From: Edolisoma coerulescens | Taxonomy: Eukaryota > Chordata > Aves > Passeriformes > Campephagidae | Length of the DNA: 64,000 nucleotides | Assembly (NCBI GenBank): GCA_013397115.1 | Contig: VWZW01006289.1 | Span: 115,784 to 179,783, forward strand | Direction: 5' to 3' | Part shown: piece after piece, positions 1-12,800 of the stretch | Numbering within the stretch: position 1 is the stretch's first letter | Layout: every line of letters starts with the position of its first letter | Notes under the pieces: generated by a model | The model's input: the letters and a program-made list of their open reading frames with translations, nothing else | Database searches by the model: none | What the model was told of the DNA's origin: nothing | Position numbers and translations under genes: made by a program

Positions 1-1979
1 GGATTTATCTTTCATGATATAAGTACATCCCCTTACAGCAACTGAGTGAGTAGGGGTAGCAATCCAAAGCACCAGGCTGGTTAGGCTGCACAGCTTTATT
101 CTTTGTAAGTACTAGGAGGCATTTGGAGGTGGACAAAGGAGGGCAGAACAGGGACACTTATCAAAAAGAAAACGTGCCGGCTTTGTGAACTACTAATAAT
201 GCCCAGGATATTAGTAGGAGAACTGTGAATGAGGGGAAGCATTTCAGAATCCCTGCGCATCACATGGCCCTTCTGTGCAATAAGGAGCTTAACAGTTTGT
301 TAAATGAGATGCCGAAAAGTGTTCAATTATACAGAGAAATTAATGAAAAGCAGTAAGCCATTTGGAGGTCACTTCATCTTCTGAAAGTTGAACATTCGTG
401 TAGTACACACAGCCAGGGCCACCATTTTTATGATTAAACTTATATTCCCATGTACTTCAAACAATGGCAGATGGTAGGCAGAGCAGTGAGATTAGGTACA
501 TATGGTAAAAGTGAGGGCAGGGGAGGAGGTATGGGACAGACAAAGAGAAGGATCATAGGCTCTGATGGACAAATCAGAATGTGAAAGATCAATAAAACGT
601 TCACAGAAATTGGCCCAGGAAATACCAGGTGTCATCTGTCAGGTCTATTTATTGCAGCATTCCTGCTTTATTTTACTTAGACAGTGGGGAATGTCCATCC
701 CCCTCACTCTCCTTTTACTGGTGATGTCTTTCAGGGCTCAGGTACACTTATTTTCAGATGGGTTTTCTGATGATTTCCCAGACAGCTTTGCAAGATGATT
801 ATGCAAGCAGTTCCAGTGGTATATTCCAGTTAGCATGATCTCCTTTTCGGCTGGTTCACAGCTTGAATCCCCCTTATGGCAATGGCTCCCAAGTCACCCT
901 TTCTTTTTCTTTGGATCTATCTCATGAGGCCTGCCAAAGGGAATACCACACATACATCCTCTATGCAATTTCTGGTGGAATCAGGAGTCTAAAATCAGGA
1001 ATAAAACCTTAGGTGCTGCAAAATAAAAGCTGGCGAGCTCAAAAGCAATTAATGCAAGGCTTTTCAAAGCAGTAGGTTGCCACTTGCTCAACATTACTAA
1101 AAATGTGGCTGGTAAACACATGCATCTTCTTCAGGGCTCCCTTGTCCATCCTGTCATGGAGATAAGTGTTTTTCTTCTTTAGTTTTCTTCTCTCGTCCTT
1201 CCTTTCAGTTCTCTGTCTTGCACCAACCAAATTTGAGCATTTGAGTGTTTAGCCACGCCTTAGCATTCTTTCTTCTGATGGAGTTTGTTGCCCCCTCCTC
1301 CAAAACCACTTTCTTGTTTTCCCTGTCCATAGCTTCAGTCTTACTGTGATGTCTTTTTCATTCCCACTCCCTTCTCACATGCTGTATGAGTTTCTGCTTT
1401 ATTTAACATTTCCCGCTGCTTCTCTTTGATCACCTTTGAGAACGCAATAATTACTTCTAGGCTTTCTGGGCCCTGGATGTTGTACATGTCTTGATCTCTC
1501 ACTTCTGCCCTTTCATTTGCAGTAACTCATTCTTAGCTGAGTTGTAGGCGCTCGTTTGCAGTCACTGGTTCACCTTCATTTGAACTCAGAGTACCAGAGC
1601 TTTCAGATCAAGCTGGCTATGAAGGCAACACAGGCAAACCCAAAATCATCCAGACACTCAAACACATCTCCTCTGTGTGTTTAACCTTCCAAAATGCAAC
1701 AGTGATGACAGCCTTCATAGTGGTGACTCCTACCTGAATCCTGTGAAAAGCTCCTGAAATTCCAGTTGGAGTTTGAAATATGTGTCCCTGTGGATACCAA
1801 AGCCTATCCAGTATTGCTCATCTGCAATACTTCTCATAGCCCCTGTATAAATACATCTTCCCTTACTGAGTAGTGAGAAATCTACCAGCAGCCTGAATGA
1901 AGTAGTGGTTACTACAATGAAAGTGGTAAAATCTCCTGGAGAAGCCAGTTGGCACAATCAGGGTCATAAAATCACAACC
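1..1979. other. non-coding stretch, nothing recognised
   Basis: AT-rich, low-CpG sequence with stops frequent in every frame. Open frames are all under 80 codons and none resembles a known protein. I see no repeat family, RNA gene or promoter-like CpG cluster here. It could be intronic or intergenic; the sequence alone does not say which. Confidence 0.6.
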
Positions 1980-1988
1980 TTTAAAATC

Positions 1989-2480
1989 ATCCTGAGAATG
2001 GATACATTCTGTACTGCTTTCTGTCCTCGTTATGATCTCTGTCACAAGAACAAGTTATCCCTGAATCTCAGTGTCTGAGATGCTGTCTTCTCATTTTCAT
2101 CAAATAATCCCTGTTCTTGTGACAAAAGATTGTAAGTAACAGGAACAAAAATGGCCCCAAATGAAGCCATTCTCATGACAAAGACTGTAATGAGAACAGA
2201 AAATGGCACAAAATCAATTCATTCTCATGACAACCTTAAGATTGTAATGAGGACAAGAAAAACAGTCTGAAATTTATCAATTCTTGTGACAACCCTGAGA
2301 CAGTAATGAAAGCAGCAAATGGTATGAAATTGGTCCACTCTCGTGATAGACACTGAAACAAAACCAGAAAATAGCAACACGTTTATCCATCCTTTTGACA
2401 ACCCTGTGAGTGGAACAAGAACAGAAAAGGTTAGGAAAATTAACCCATTCCTGTCACAAACAATCTGATAAGTGTAATAA
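1989..2480. repeat. diverged ~56-bp tandem repeat with an inverted first copy
   Basis: The start motif TTCTYRTGACAA recurs in diverged form on the plus strand at about 2114, 2170, 2222, 2281, 2338, 2391 and 2448, giving spacings of 56, 52, 59, 57, 53 and 57 bp. After the start motif each copy carries a 'gtaatgaRaacagaaaatgg'-like core and ends near 'aatYcatt'. The block 1989-2050 is a copy in the opposite orientation: its reverse complement aligns without gaps to 2170-2233 at roughly 70% identity by eye. The perfect pair GTCACAAGAA (2041-2050) and TTCTTGTGAC (2114-2123) flanks a ~63-bp spacer. This is an old minisatellite-like array. I cannot assign it to a named family. Confidence 0.7.
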
Positions 2481-5400
2481 CCAATTGTCCTTTCCAAATG
2501 GTATAATTCAGCCATTTGAGCACTGGCTTCATACTAAACTGGAGTAGTAATTAAGTTTCAGAGTATCTTTGGACTCAGCTCACATTTGGTTTAGGTATAA
2601 AGTAGCAGGAGTTCATGGAAAATGGAGAAGGCATGCAAGGTGCCTAACATCTGCTGGTTAGAGAAGCTCTGCCTCTGCAGGGTGCCTTTTGCCAATGCAG
2701 ATTTTACCAGCATCATTTTATTAATTTAGTTTCTTTGTGTCTATTCCTGGAATCTACAGACCTCAGTTAGTGAAAAGGTTCTTTTTTAGTCCCTGCTTCC
2801 ATGAGCCTGTGAAGCAATCGCCATCCAATTCCATCCCCCTGCAATCATGGATGAGATGATGATGTGTGGGTGACATCACACATACTTACTCATATAAAAC
2901 ATCAACAGGAGCAAGTGTGCAGGGAGACAGATTTCTCCTCAGTTTCTTTGAAGGCAGGTTTGGTTGCATATAAGAAATTGGGAGAGGGTAAAGGAGAATA
3001 AAGTAAGGGATATGGGTAAAGGCCTAGGGAATATGGTGATTAGTGGGTAAAAGATGATCTGCCTAAAGTAACAGCGTATCAGAAAATAATCAGCAGTTGG
3101 GAAAAAAAGAAAAAAGCCATACAGAATTAACAAGCAATTAAAAACCAGAAGGGTAGGGGCAGATGGGAATAGGAAAAATTACCACTGGGATGAGCTCAAA
3201 CATAAAAGCAGGTACGTATGTGACATGAAAGATGAGAAACCAGGGAGTAAGGAAAGAAAGGTGGGTAGCCTGTGGATTGCCAGCTTGTGCAAACAGAAGG
3301 AAAAAGACTGAGCAGGAGACTGATGCACTCAACTGCAAATGGCCAACACAGGGAAAGAAGCAATGAGAAGCTCTGTATTTTCAGGACTTCAACCTAAAAA
3401 GCAATTACTCACTGAATACAAGAAATCTGTTTGGGGAGGGTGGGGAGAGAGGGAAAAAGACCTCTGTCTCTTTTTCTGTCTTTTTCCAGCAACTCCAGCT
3501 TTCTTTTCTACCTGTAGTTAACTGTGAGTGTAAATGATATCATTAAGTTATCTAGCTATCTGACTGCACCCACTAGTCAGTGCTGGAAGGCTAAATCCTA
3601 TCACTTGCACCCAGGGTTAATGCACTGGAGAGAATTGTGGGTGCCAAGTAGATTCCTTTGGAATTGAGCTGAGGCCAATATAAAAATATATCCTAAGCAT
3701 TTAGCTGGCAGTCTCACACCACTTGGATGACATCTGACCTTTGCTTCTGTGCACGTGTGTTTTTGAGCTGCACAAGCAGAGAGGAAATAATTTTGAAGTC
3801 TCTTGCTATGAAAGCCAGTAGCTCCCTGAGTGGACTGACTGTCCTCTGAGAAAGTGTGAATGCTTAACCTCAGTCAAGTAGGCTCAAAGGGCAACACACT
3901 GCATTGCTGGAGGAGGAACAGAGAGGGAGAAAGTCAGCACGTACATATGGGAACTATTCCCTGGCTTCCTCCTGGGCTTTTGCTACCTTTTGTATTCACT
4001 CTTCAGATTTACAGTCTATTGGCACCTGCCCACGCTACAGGAAGAGCTCCCATGCAAAGGCATGGATTTCATTATGCTTCCTTTTAAAATAAAAAACAGG
4101 TCTCCACGTAAAAAGAGGTCTATCTCTTTAAAAAAAATCCTAAAAGAAATCAGTTGTGAGAGTCACTGTTGCCCCAGTGCCAGCTTTATGCCTTCGACTA
4201 ATGCGCTTCTCCAGGAACAGTCTTTAAATGAGAAGTTACGGCTGCTTTTCTGATTGAAACAAACTAGTGTTGATTGCTGATCAGCCATCTGTAAAGGAGG
4301 GCATCTCAGGAAGGATATGAGCTAATGAAAAAATGGACCTGATTTGAAAGTGTGATGTGCTTCATGCCACAGGCCAGTCTGAGTGGCATGAGATTATATC
4401 AGTGCAAGTGAGAGGTAGATTGAGAATAAGTAACTTCTGTCTTAAAGATTAAATGGCAAATTTGCTATTAAATGTGAAAGACATAAAATGGAATTAACGC
4501 TTTGAGGGTGTTAGCTGTGGTTATATACACTCTGCAAATGGCACTTCCATCCTGTCACTTGCATTGTCAAACTGCACACTCTTCTCATTGCAGCTCAATT
4601 AATACTCATTCAGAAGTATCAATTAAAGAAATGAGAAATGAAGTGTTGACCCTTAACAGCCACCCACACATCACCCACTTCACAAGCACATTTCGTGTGG
4701 CATTACTTCTCCAAATGACCTTTGTAACTGGTAAAATAATATTGATGAAATCATTAGGTTTCTTGGTAACCAATTGATAATTTTCTTCTGGGTTGCTTGG
4801 TGCTGATAACATTACCCTTCCTGTAACTAAGAGACAAATGCTGTCATGGAACTGAATGGGGCTCATTGGGCACTCCTACATTTTATGCCCTGAATTTCCA
4901 AAAATCCCCAGTGCACAGCTTATCACATGAAAAAACCCAGAGCATTTAAGTTGTAAAGGAAGCCATTGCAATGTTTGTTATGTTTTGTCTCATTATTACA
5001 TTGCATCCAGATATATGCTCTTCCTTTGTGACATGATAGGAAGTGACAGAAGTGAAGAGTCAGTATAGATTTGGATACAAACTGGGATGTTACACCAAAC
5101 AGCCAAAATTTGGAAAGGATTTGATTTAGATTTTTTTTGCTTGGCACTGAGGCCAAATACAAACTTGTCTGTGTTACCAAATTTGAAGCACCCCAAAATC
5201 TAACCCCCAAAGTTTTGGGGTCAAATGCACCTCTAAATGTGTCTACTGAAATACAAATGAACTAAAAAGGTTGAGTGGGGTATTTTTGATTGTATTTCTG
5301 AGTTCTCTTTCTACCCCTAATTAATTTTCTTTCTTTTTCTTTTGCCAACTGATTCAACCTATTCTTGAAATTCCAGCTCATTCAAATCTCTGGGATAGCT

Positions 5401-7064
5401 GTGGATGGAGATTACTTTTGCTATACAATTCCCTTGCATAGCTAGATCTTTAGTCATTTGATTCTTTTTTTAATTTCCTTGAATGCTTTTGATTGTGTGG
5501 GTGTTGCTGTACATACCAGTATGCTTTGTGTCAGTTCTTTTCACTGCTTTGCCATTTATGCTTCGTACCAATTCCTTTCATTGTTGTGTGACATTAAATA
5601 TTTTCCTGCAGGTCTTAAACTCATCAAGCACATTGTTGAGCTGTCTTTTTGTTGTTGTTTCATGTTTGGTTTTTTATTTTTTTAAAATTTATTACACATC
5701 AAATGAAAAGACTGTAATCCTGGTTTGATCCTACCTCAGTGTAGGACAGTCTCTTTCTACAACCTTTGCACTGCTCACAGACAATGAATTTTGCTGGAAG
5801 ATGGGCTTGCTAAGTCTCCAGTCAAGCCTAAATTAAATGACCAATGCATATATGCTGCATTTTATCATTATTATTCATATCACCACCAAGGCAGACTGTG
5901 ATAGTTTTCAAGCAATAGTGCTTGCAAGGCAAGATTTTCAAAGCTGCTTCGGGGATTCAGATACTCCACTGCCATGAAGTAAAGTGGGGCTGCTTTCGAG
6001 ATTCTCAGTTAAAGTGTCCGCTCTAGGGAGTGCATGAGAAGAACCTTATGCATGTAATACCTGCTTTCCAATGCAGACACCTTGTGGAGAGGCCCTGCAA
6101 AGAGGCAGGCAGATGAAAACGGAAAGGCTCAACAGTGTACTGTAAAAAAAAAAATCATACATTTTGTGGGCTGGATTTTCAAACTCTGCTTCTTTTGGTA
6201 ACGCTCTGTTTTACAGTCCAACCCATCTGGAATGGAGACCTATAGATTGTAGTGATACCAATGGCTTAAGTTAATGCTGCTAAACATGGCCTGTAGGAAG
6301 ACTCTCCTGCCAGTTGTTTGGGCCCCATCAAGTCTAAACTGTTTATATGGTGATTTCCCTACTGAGAACGGGCATTGTTCCATCATGGGTGCAATGGAGT
6401 AACAGAAAATTAGAAGAAACTAACAAAGGTAAACCAAAGAATTTGGAATTGGGCAAAACATATAAATAAGCCTAAGAACAATGACATATACATTACACTG
6501 TGGCTGAGAGCTCAAGAGAAGAATGTCACAAAATGCCAGGCACTGTGTCTGCAACTTAATCATCATCCTAGCTCCTGATCTGCATAGCACTGTCTCTATG
6601 ATGTCATTACTTTTCTTTTTAGGACCCATGTCTGGTTTGCTGCAAAGGACATCGTGTGCTCTGGTGATGTATCTGAGCAATGTGGTGACTGTAGGCGGAC
6701 ATCCTCCTTGCTTGTGTTGTGGGAATGAATAGATGTCTCGTGCCTGGAATAAGGAAAGCGGGTGAAGAAAACAATCATCTGTAGAGCTCTGTCAAAGGCA
6801 GGCATCGTGCAGAACTGGATGCCCAGAGGCTTCATGTCCAGAGATTTCATCTGTTGACAGGCAAGTTACTTCCATGGGAAGCCTGAATTTTTTGGGTCAG
6901 AGATCTGGTTGTTAGAGCTGCAGACTTCCTGCAAATATGTGCGAGGTCAAGATGATCTCTGCTCTGAACAGAGAAAGGATTGTGAACATGCCAAACATCC
7001 TAAAAATCAGACTGTAATTTTTTGAGTTGGGAAGCCCAAATTAAGTGATGCATTTGAGAATGTT
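2481..7064. other. non-coding stretch, nothing firmly recognised
   Basis: No coding frame over about 100 codons and no identifiable repeat family. The segment around 4090-4300 is unbroken by simple repeats and could be a conserved element, but there is no comparative evidence in the sequence itself. Short AT-rich and T-rich runs occur near 5450-5700. Confidence 0.5.
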
Positions 7065-7160
7065 CATGTTAGTCTCTGCCTCAGTTTTTATGCATGTAAA
7101 CCAGAGACAACAATTTCACATTTCTTCACAGTAGTATCATGAAGGTATAATCTTAAATGC
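7065..7160 (+). repeat. MIR-like ancient SINE remnant
   Basis: The segment begins with a 'tctctgcctcagtttt' motif, then 'atgtaaaccagagacaacaa', a 'cacatttcttcacag' stretch and 'atgaaggtataat'. This order matches the 3' half of the MIR/CORE-SINE consensus: the splice-like 'cctcagttt', then 'atctgtaaaatggg', 'acctacctcacaggg', 'gtgaggat'. Divergence is high, as expected for a repeat inserted before the amniote radiation. The tRNA-like head is not visible. The match was made by memory of the consensus, so a profile search should confirm it. Confidence 0.45.
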
Positions 7161-8151
7161 AGCAAAAAATATAAACAACTGTTATGATGTCCCCACAAGA
7201 AGAAGGGGAGAAGAAATGAATAATTTTGTATCCAGCGCAGAGCTGAACAGTGCATGAAGCCACATGCTGGATAAAGCTAAAATATAATACTGAAAAATAG
7301 CCCAGTTTTGTAAGCCGTGTTTTCCATAGATGAGGAAGAAAATGAAGAAAAATAAGACATAGTAATGTAATTAAGGATTGTGCTATGGCACACAGGCTGA
7401 AAGAAGCCAAATAAAAGTTTGTTGCTTACCTTAATACTGATTCTTTATATTTTGCCCATTTTCTGGTGAACCTTAGAATTTTTTGATGTGTTCTTTATTT
7501 TATTTTATACATTATTACAGATACTTGCAGATATACCTAGATATTCATACCTAATATATAATGAGACTTGTATTTACACATGTATGGTTTTGTGGGTGCT
7601 GAAGGGAAACTTTTCCATCTGGTGGCCAGAATAACCTGTTGGATTTAGCATCTTACTTACACTGTGTGTGTAATGACTCAAGGGCAAAATTTAGAGGTAC
7701 TCATCAGAAGAAAATGACATCTGCAGAGGATGGAAAATGAAAAAATATTCTTTAGTAATTTAAAAAAAATCTTCCTAAGCCACATTTTTTTGTTCCTGGA
7801 GCTACCATTGTAGGGCTCTGCATAACCACTGGTATTGGCTATTACTGGGATGAAGCAGGGAAAGCTAGGCTGATAGATGGATGTAGCTGCATTACAGACA
7901 TTTTCCATAGTCACCCCTCTGAGGATGAAAGCATAAAAGAATGTGAAGGTGAAACTTAAAATGTGTATGGATGTTCCTTTTATCTAGGAAAGGACAACTA
8001 ACAAAGCAGTTGGAGCACGGTATTTTCTTTGCGGGCGCTCCATCAGGTTTATAATGACACATCTTGGAATAGGAGAGTCACAGTGGACTCCCTTGCTTAA
8101 CTATCATCATCACTTATCATTTGCAAAATGGAAGGCTTTCTGATCCTGTGT
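7161..8151. other. non-coding stretch, nothing recognised
   Basis: AT-rich sequence with no coding frame, no RNA gene and no repeat family that I can name. Open frames are all below 90 codons and none looks like a known protein. Confidence 0.5.
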
Positions 8152-8216
8152 CGGTGTGCGTGACTCACCCTCGGTGACTCACGGAGAACAGGCGTTCTCT
8201 AAAGCAGTTTCGGCTC
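8152..8216. promoter_or_regulatory. short CpG cluster with two AP-1-type sites
   Basis: Two identical TGACTCAC octamers lie at 8161-8168 and 8175-8182, 14 bp apart and in the same orientation. TGACTCA is the consensus AP-1/TRE site and also fits part of the MAF recognition element. Just downstream is the inverted repeat GAGAAC-AGGC-GTTCTC (8185-8200). Seven CpGs fall within 65 bp, in a region otherwise nearly free of CpG. Together these suggest a small regulatory element. No TATA box or initiator is obvious, so it is better read as an enhancer candidate than as a promoter. Confidence 0.4.
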
Positions 8217-9259
8217 GTTCTTGAGGCCCTGTGCACCATGTGGCACAGGAATACAAAATAAAGCAGCAAGCTGTGTGATTCCCTCCACCCTGAGCCTCAT
8301 CCTCACCCTTGGTTTTATGGCCAGAACCACACTGCAAGCTACTGTTCTGGCAGACCAGGAATTCAGGAATTATTCAGTAATGTTAATTGATGGGCAGATT
8401 GCTCCAACCGCATCTCTCTTTGGTTTTGGATTGCTTCCAAACATGAACCACAAATGGATCATTTCGAGCATAAGATTGGGTTTACTTGCATCATGGAGGG
8501 GGATAGCACCGTCGTGAGACCTTGGATGTTTGAGGACTGTATGAGTGTCTGAGGAGATGATGAAAAAATCGATTATTCAGACTGCCCAATTTACAAATCA
8601 AACTGGGTTTTGCTGTAGGAAGCCTTGTGCAGTCTGAGGAGGAGACACCTACCTCTGATATCTTCTGCCCACCATAAAAGTTCTAGGTTAAAAGTATTTC
8701 CAGAACACAGGGTCATGAATGAATGGATTGGTTTAGGGAATACACAAGTAAAATTGTCTTACTGGTAGAGTATTTGAAATTTGGACTGATTGCCACAGGT
8801 GGTGTGAAAAGCAAGATCTTCAGGGAGAAGACATACAGATTTAACAAAGAAGGATTTACTTCTTCTGTGTTAGGGATGAGCTCTTTAGATTTACCATATT
8901 AAGAAAGGGTCATCCTCACATCTTACCCATATTACACTACTAGGTTTTGTGGATAATAGGATGGATACTCAGCCATCTGGGATTACTCCCTAGTTACCAA
9001 GTGAAATGCTCCATGAGATACTGTTAAATGCCTGAAACTACTGGACAAATAGGGGAACCTCTTCCTAACCCTTTAGGAGCACATGGCCCTGGACTGAAAT
9101 ATCAGTAATTTGTAAGACACTGGCTGTTTGAGAAAGCTTTTCCCTTCTACATCATGCACATTCAGAAGATGTTTGCACCTAGATAAACTCACTGGCACTC
9201 CTCCAATAGTTATATGGGTCTATTAGTGAAAGCAGGTGTCAGGGTGGACCAAGAACTCC
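8217..9259. other. non-coding stretch, nothing recognised
   Basis: A frame of 98 codons beginning at a TTG (8221-8517) is open but resembles nothing I know and has no upstream promoter features beyond the preceding AP-1 pair. It is most likely a chance frame. No repeats are visible apart from short A/T runs. Confidence 0.5.
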
Positions 9260-9281
9260 AAAAAAAAAAAAAAAAAAAAAA
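9260..9281 (+). repeat. poly(A) tract, 22 bp
   Basis: An uninterrupted run of 22 A. No recognisable retroposon body lies immediately upstream, so it is recorded as a simple repeat and not as a retrocopy tail. Confidence 0.9.
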
Positions 9282-9795
9282 GGAACTAGAAGAATCAGCA
9301 AAATAATTCCCAGGAAAAAATTTTGAATTCTCTGTGCTGCATTTGCACTCTTGTTCCCTCCCCATGAATATCATAATGAATGAATTGGCTCATAAGATTG
9401 CTTGTGGAAATAGCATTTTTAAATGGAGAACACCCATACCTGCTGAGAGCCTGTATAAAAATTGTAAATGGGAGCACCCTACCCAGCAAAGCACCTAAGC
9501 CAACCTGGAAGCAGAAATGAGGCCATGTGATATGTTTGTTCAGACAAAACTAGCCCAGGCAGCTACAAACTGGTGGTGAAGAAGCTGCAGAACAAGAAAT
9601 ATTAGTATAAATTATTCATTGTGGATCATTTCGAATAATGAGCAAATCTGAGAAAATAATGACCCATTCACACACAATCCGCATGGAGAAAAAAGCAGCT
9701 AAAATTGATAAAATTCTTTGTTACAAATTATTTCCTCTGCACTGGGTGTTGGCATAACAGACTCTGAAGCCTGACAGTGCCGAAATAATTAAAAT

Positions 9796-9817
9796 ATTAA
9801 AATGGCTCCATTTTAAT
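9796..9817. other. perfect 10-bp inverted repeat with 2-nt centre
   Basis: ATTAAAATGG, two bases, then CCATTTTAAT. It sits in an AT-rich segment (about 9600-9900) with TAATTA-like and CTTTGATC motifs just downstream at 9818-9824. It could be a dimeric binding site or simply AT-rich chance symmetry. Confidence 0.6.
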
Positions 9818-9824
9818 CTTTGAT

Positions 9825-12800
9825 CACATATCTAGATCGCGTTGCAGAAATGTCATGTTTACTCATGACTCATAATGAAGAAATGTAGAAATGTCATTAT
9901 TAGAAACCCTGTTTTTACTGCATCACGTATCAAAACTTGCAGGCAAACCATTACATTTCCTTCTTCATTTTGCAAGCATTTGTTTCCCAGAGGAGCTGAG
10001 GCCCACATTTTCAAAACCAGAGGACCTCCTTATACAGGAAATCTGAGCTACCAGATGGCTTTCACTTTCCTGCCACCCACCACCCAATATTTGGGATGGC
10101 TCCAAAGTCTCTGCCAGATTCCTGCTTCTCCCCTCTTGCTCTAGAAGCCTGGCTCCCAATTTTACTGCACCCAGAAACTATTTATGATCAGTTTTGTAGC
10201 ATAGATTGAGAAAGAAGTGATGAAAAACTTACCGCATTGCACTAGTCTTCTGCTGGTAATGAGAAAAATTTCCTTCTTCAGCCCAGTTTGACTGCCTTGA
10301 GGAATAGGGTAAGTGCACCCAGTTCAACACAAGTGGGACCAAGGACCTGCTGCAATTCCTGCACTGATAGTGGTGCCATCACTTTCCATTTGGAGCAGTA
10401 TGGCTGAGATCAGCATAGTGAGGAGGTCAGGATAAATGGGCTACAACTATTTGTCCCGAGCCCCAAAAGAGTAGCCCCTAAGGAAGAGAAATTATCTGCT
10501 CTGCTCAAAGTCCTACTGGTCCTCAGGGTGTCTTTTGATATTCAGCAAGTCTAGTGGAGTTTAAAGAGCAAAGGCATTGTTCAGAATCAGAAAGACCTAA
10601 ATGAAACTACGATAACAGGAACAAAGAGGAGAAAAAAAAAAAAAAATAAAATTAGGCATGCTCAGGAGAAAGGAAGCAGCAGGTGTTTGCATACCAGCAC
10701 ATCTGTTCAGAAAATGCTCCTTTAAATCCAGATTAAATATAAATTTTGAAGCCTGAACTTTCAGAGTAATTAAAGATTTCTACCGCATTTATTTCAGGGA
10801 AAAGCTGAAATAGACAAAGGATGAAAATATTTAGTTTCAAAGGAAGGGTAATATGAAATTCTTCCTTGTGTTTTCCATTTCACAACTGGATTTCTGCACA
10901 AAGTGCTTCACAGTTTGGGACCATTCAGAGTGGCAAGCGGAAAAGCTGGAACGTGCAAAAGCATAGCTCTGTAAGCACTGAGGGGATCTGATGGAAATAC
11001 CACAAGCTCAGTCACTCTGCTCTCATGTTTTTTTTCATTCTTTTAATGAAGTTTACCAAGGGGCCACCCAATGAAGAAGCACCTTTTATTTCCACTGGGT
11101 TCTTGAGGTAGACTTAGATTTGTTATTATTGTTATTTACAGGAACCCTGGCTAGCACACCACAGGACAGCGAAAACTTCACATTTCTACTATAGCTGGCA
11201 AAAGGAAGTTCTTTCTCATGATAATTCACATTAGTGCCCGGGCTGAAAAGTGAAATTTTTTGGCCTTTTATAATCTGGCAAAACATCAAGTTTTGCTACT
11301 TTTTCTTTCTGCAAGAAATTATCCTCACAGTTCCACTCAATGATAATTTGTGTCTTCTTACCAGAAAACTAGATCTGTGTCACTTGTACAAAGGTCAGTG
11401 AATTCCAGCTCTAAAATATCTCTAGGAATACAAGTCTGGCAGGAAAGAAGGTTTTATACCGGATCCCATTCTATTACATTTCATTACCTCAGTTTATTCA
11501 AGGGCTGATGCCATGCAAACAGTAAAACTAGTTCAGCTTTTCATAGGCTCACTTTTCTTTACTGGTCTTTTCCCTGGTTTAAACGAATCAGTGACCCACC
11601 ACTGGCAGGACCTGTGCAGCGTACCAAGATATCCGATGCTCTGCTGGTGTACTTGATGCAGGATATAACGCTCTGCAGAGAAACGCTTTGTAGTAATCCT
11701 CACTATTTACTGCAGAACACGAAGGCTGCCCATGTGTCCACTCTTCTAGAGATGCAGGAAGAGGAGGAGGAATGCTGAACAGGGTTTTCAGATGAAATGC
11801 TGCAAAATGTTTCCAACAGCCCCTGATTCTGTTTAAGCAACATATTTACTATTAGGCTTTCATTGCCATTAGAGAAGCTTTTTGAAGTGACTGTAGCTGG
11901 TTTCATGAACACATTGATTCTCTGCTACTACTGACCCTGCCTGGTAACACTTTCATTTAAATGTCCATTACTATTTACATTAACTAATGGTTAATTACAA
12001 TGGAATTCCTGGGGAAGTGCATAAGACAAGCCATAAGAACGCCAAATGAGTGCATTAATGATTGGTGCTATCACAGTGAATACCAAATGATTTCATAATG
12101 ACTGGGGAGGTAATATATAATGGAAAGAATTGCTCCCTATTTGATATACTCACCACAGAACTAGGACTCATTCTTGGACATCATTCAGAGACTGCAACAT
12201 ACCCTGGAGGCCTTTCTTTCAGTCCTGCAAGGAGCTTGCACTGAAGCTTAGTCCACACCCTTGCAGGGCAAGACATGTGTTGGAATTTATTTTTTTATTG
12301 CTCATTGTTATGAGTTGCTGCTATGGCCCAAAGCACTGTAGCTCATACTCAATGCTGGAGAGAGTCTGAGCTTCAGAACGTCACTTGGCCACTGCATTTG
12401 AGTCAATATTCAACCTAGAGTATAAGAGGAAATACTTCTACCAGAAGGGACTAAAAAAATGTGTTTCTGGGCTCAGGTCTCTCATTAATGCTAGTTACCA
12501 CAACCCTCCTACTCTGGTCTGGGGTGTATTTTTTGTAGGTCATTCATCACCATAGCATCTGAGGACCAGGGTGACAAACTCATGGATAACACCTGTATGT
12601 GTTTCTTCTCTTCTTTGGGGGACTCTGCCCTTGCCAATTCACCATAAAATGAGCTCCAGTGCTGGGAAGCAGGAGAGATCTTCAGGGAGGTGTGTACCTG
12701 CTTTTATAAACAATGGGGTATACAGGATTTGTTGACATTTGATGCTGCAGAACATGTCCACACAGTACTAAAGCCAAGATTTTTGTTTTAAATTATGTAG

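Noticed and set aside
8185..8200. GAGAACAGGCGTTCTC as a glucocorticoid response element
   Set aside because: The half-sites are separated by the wrong spacing for the AGAACAnnnTGTTCT consensus and the second half-site has a mismatch. Kept only as an inverted repeat.
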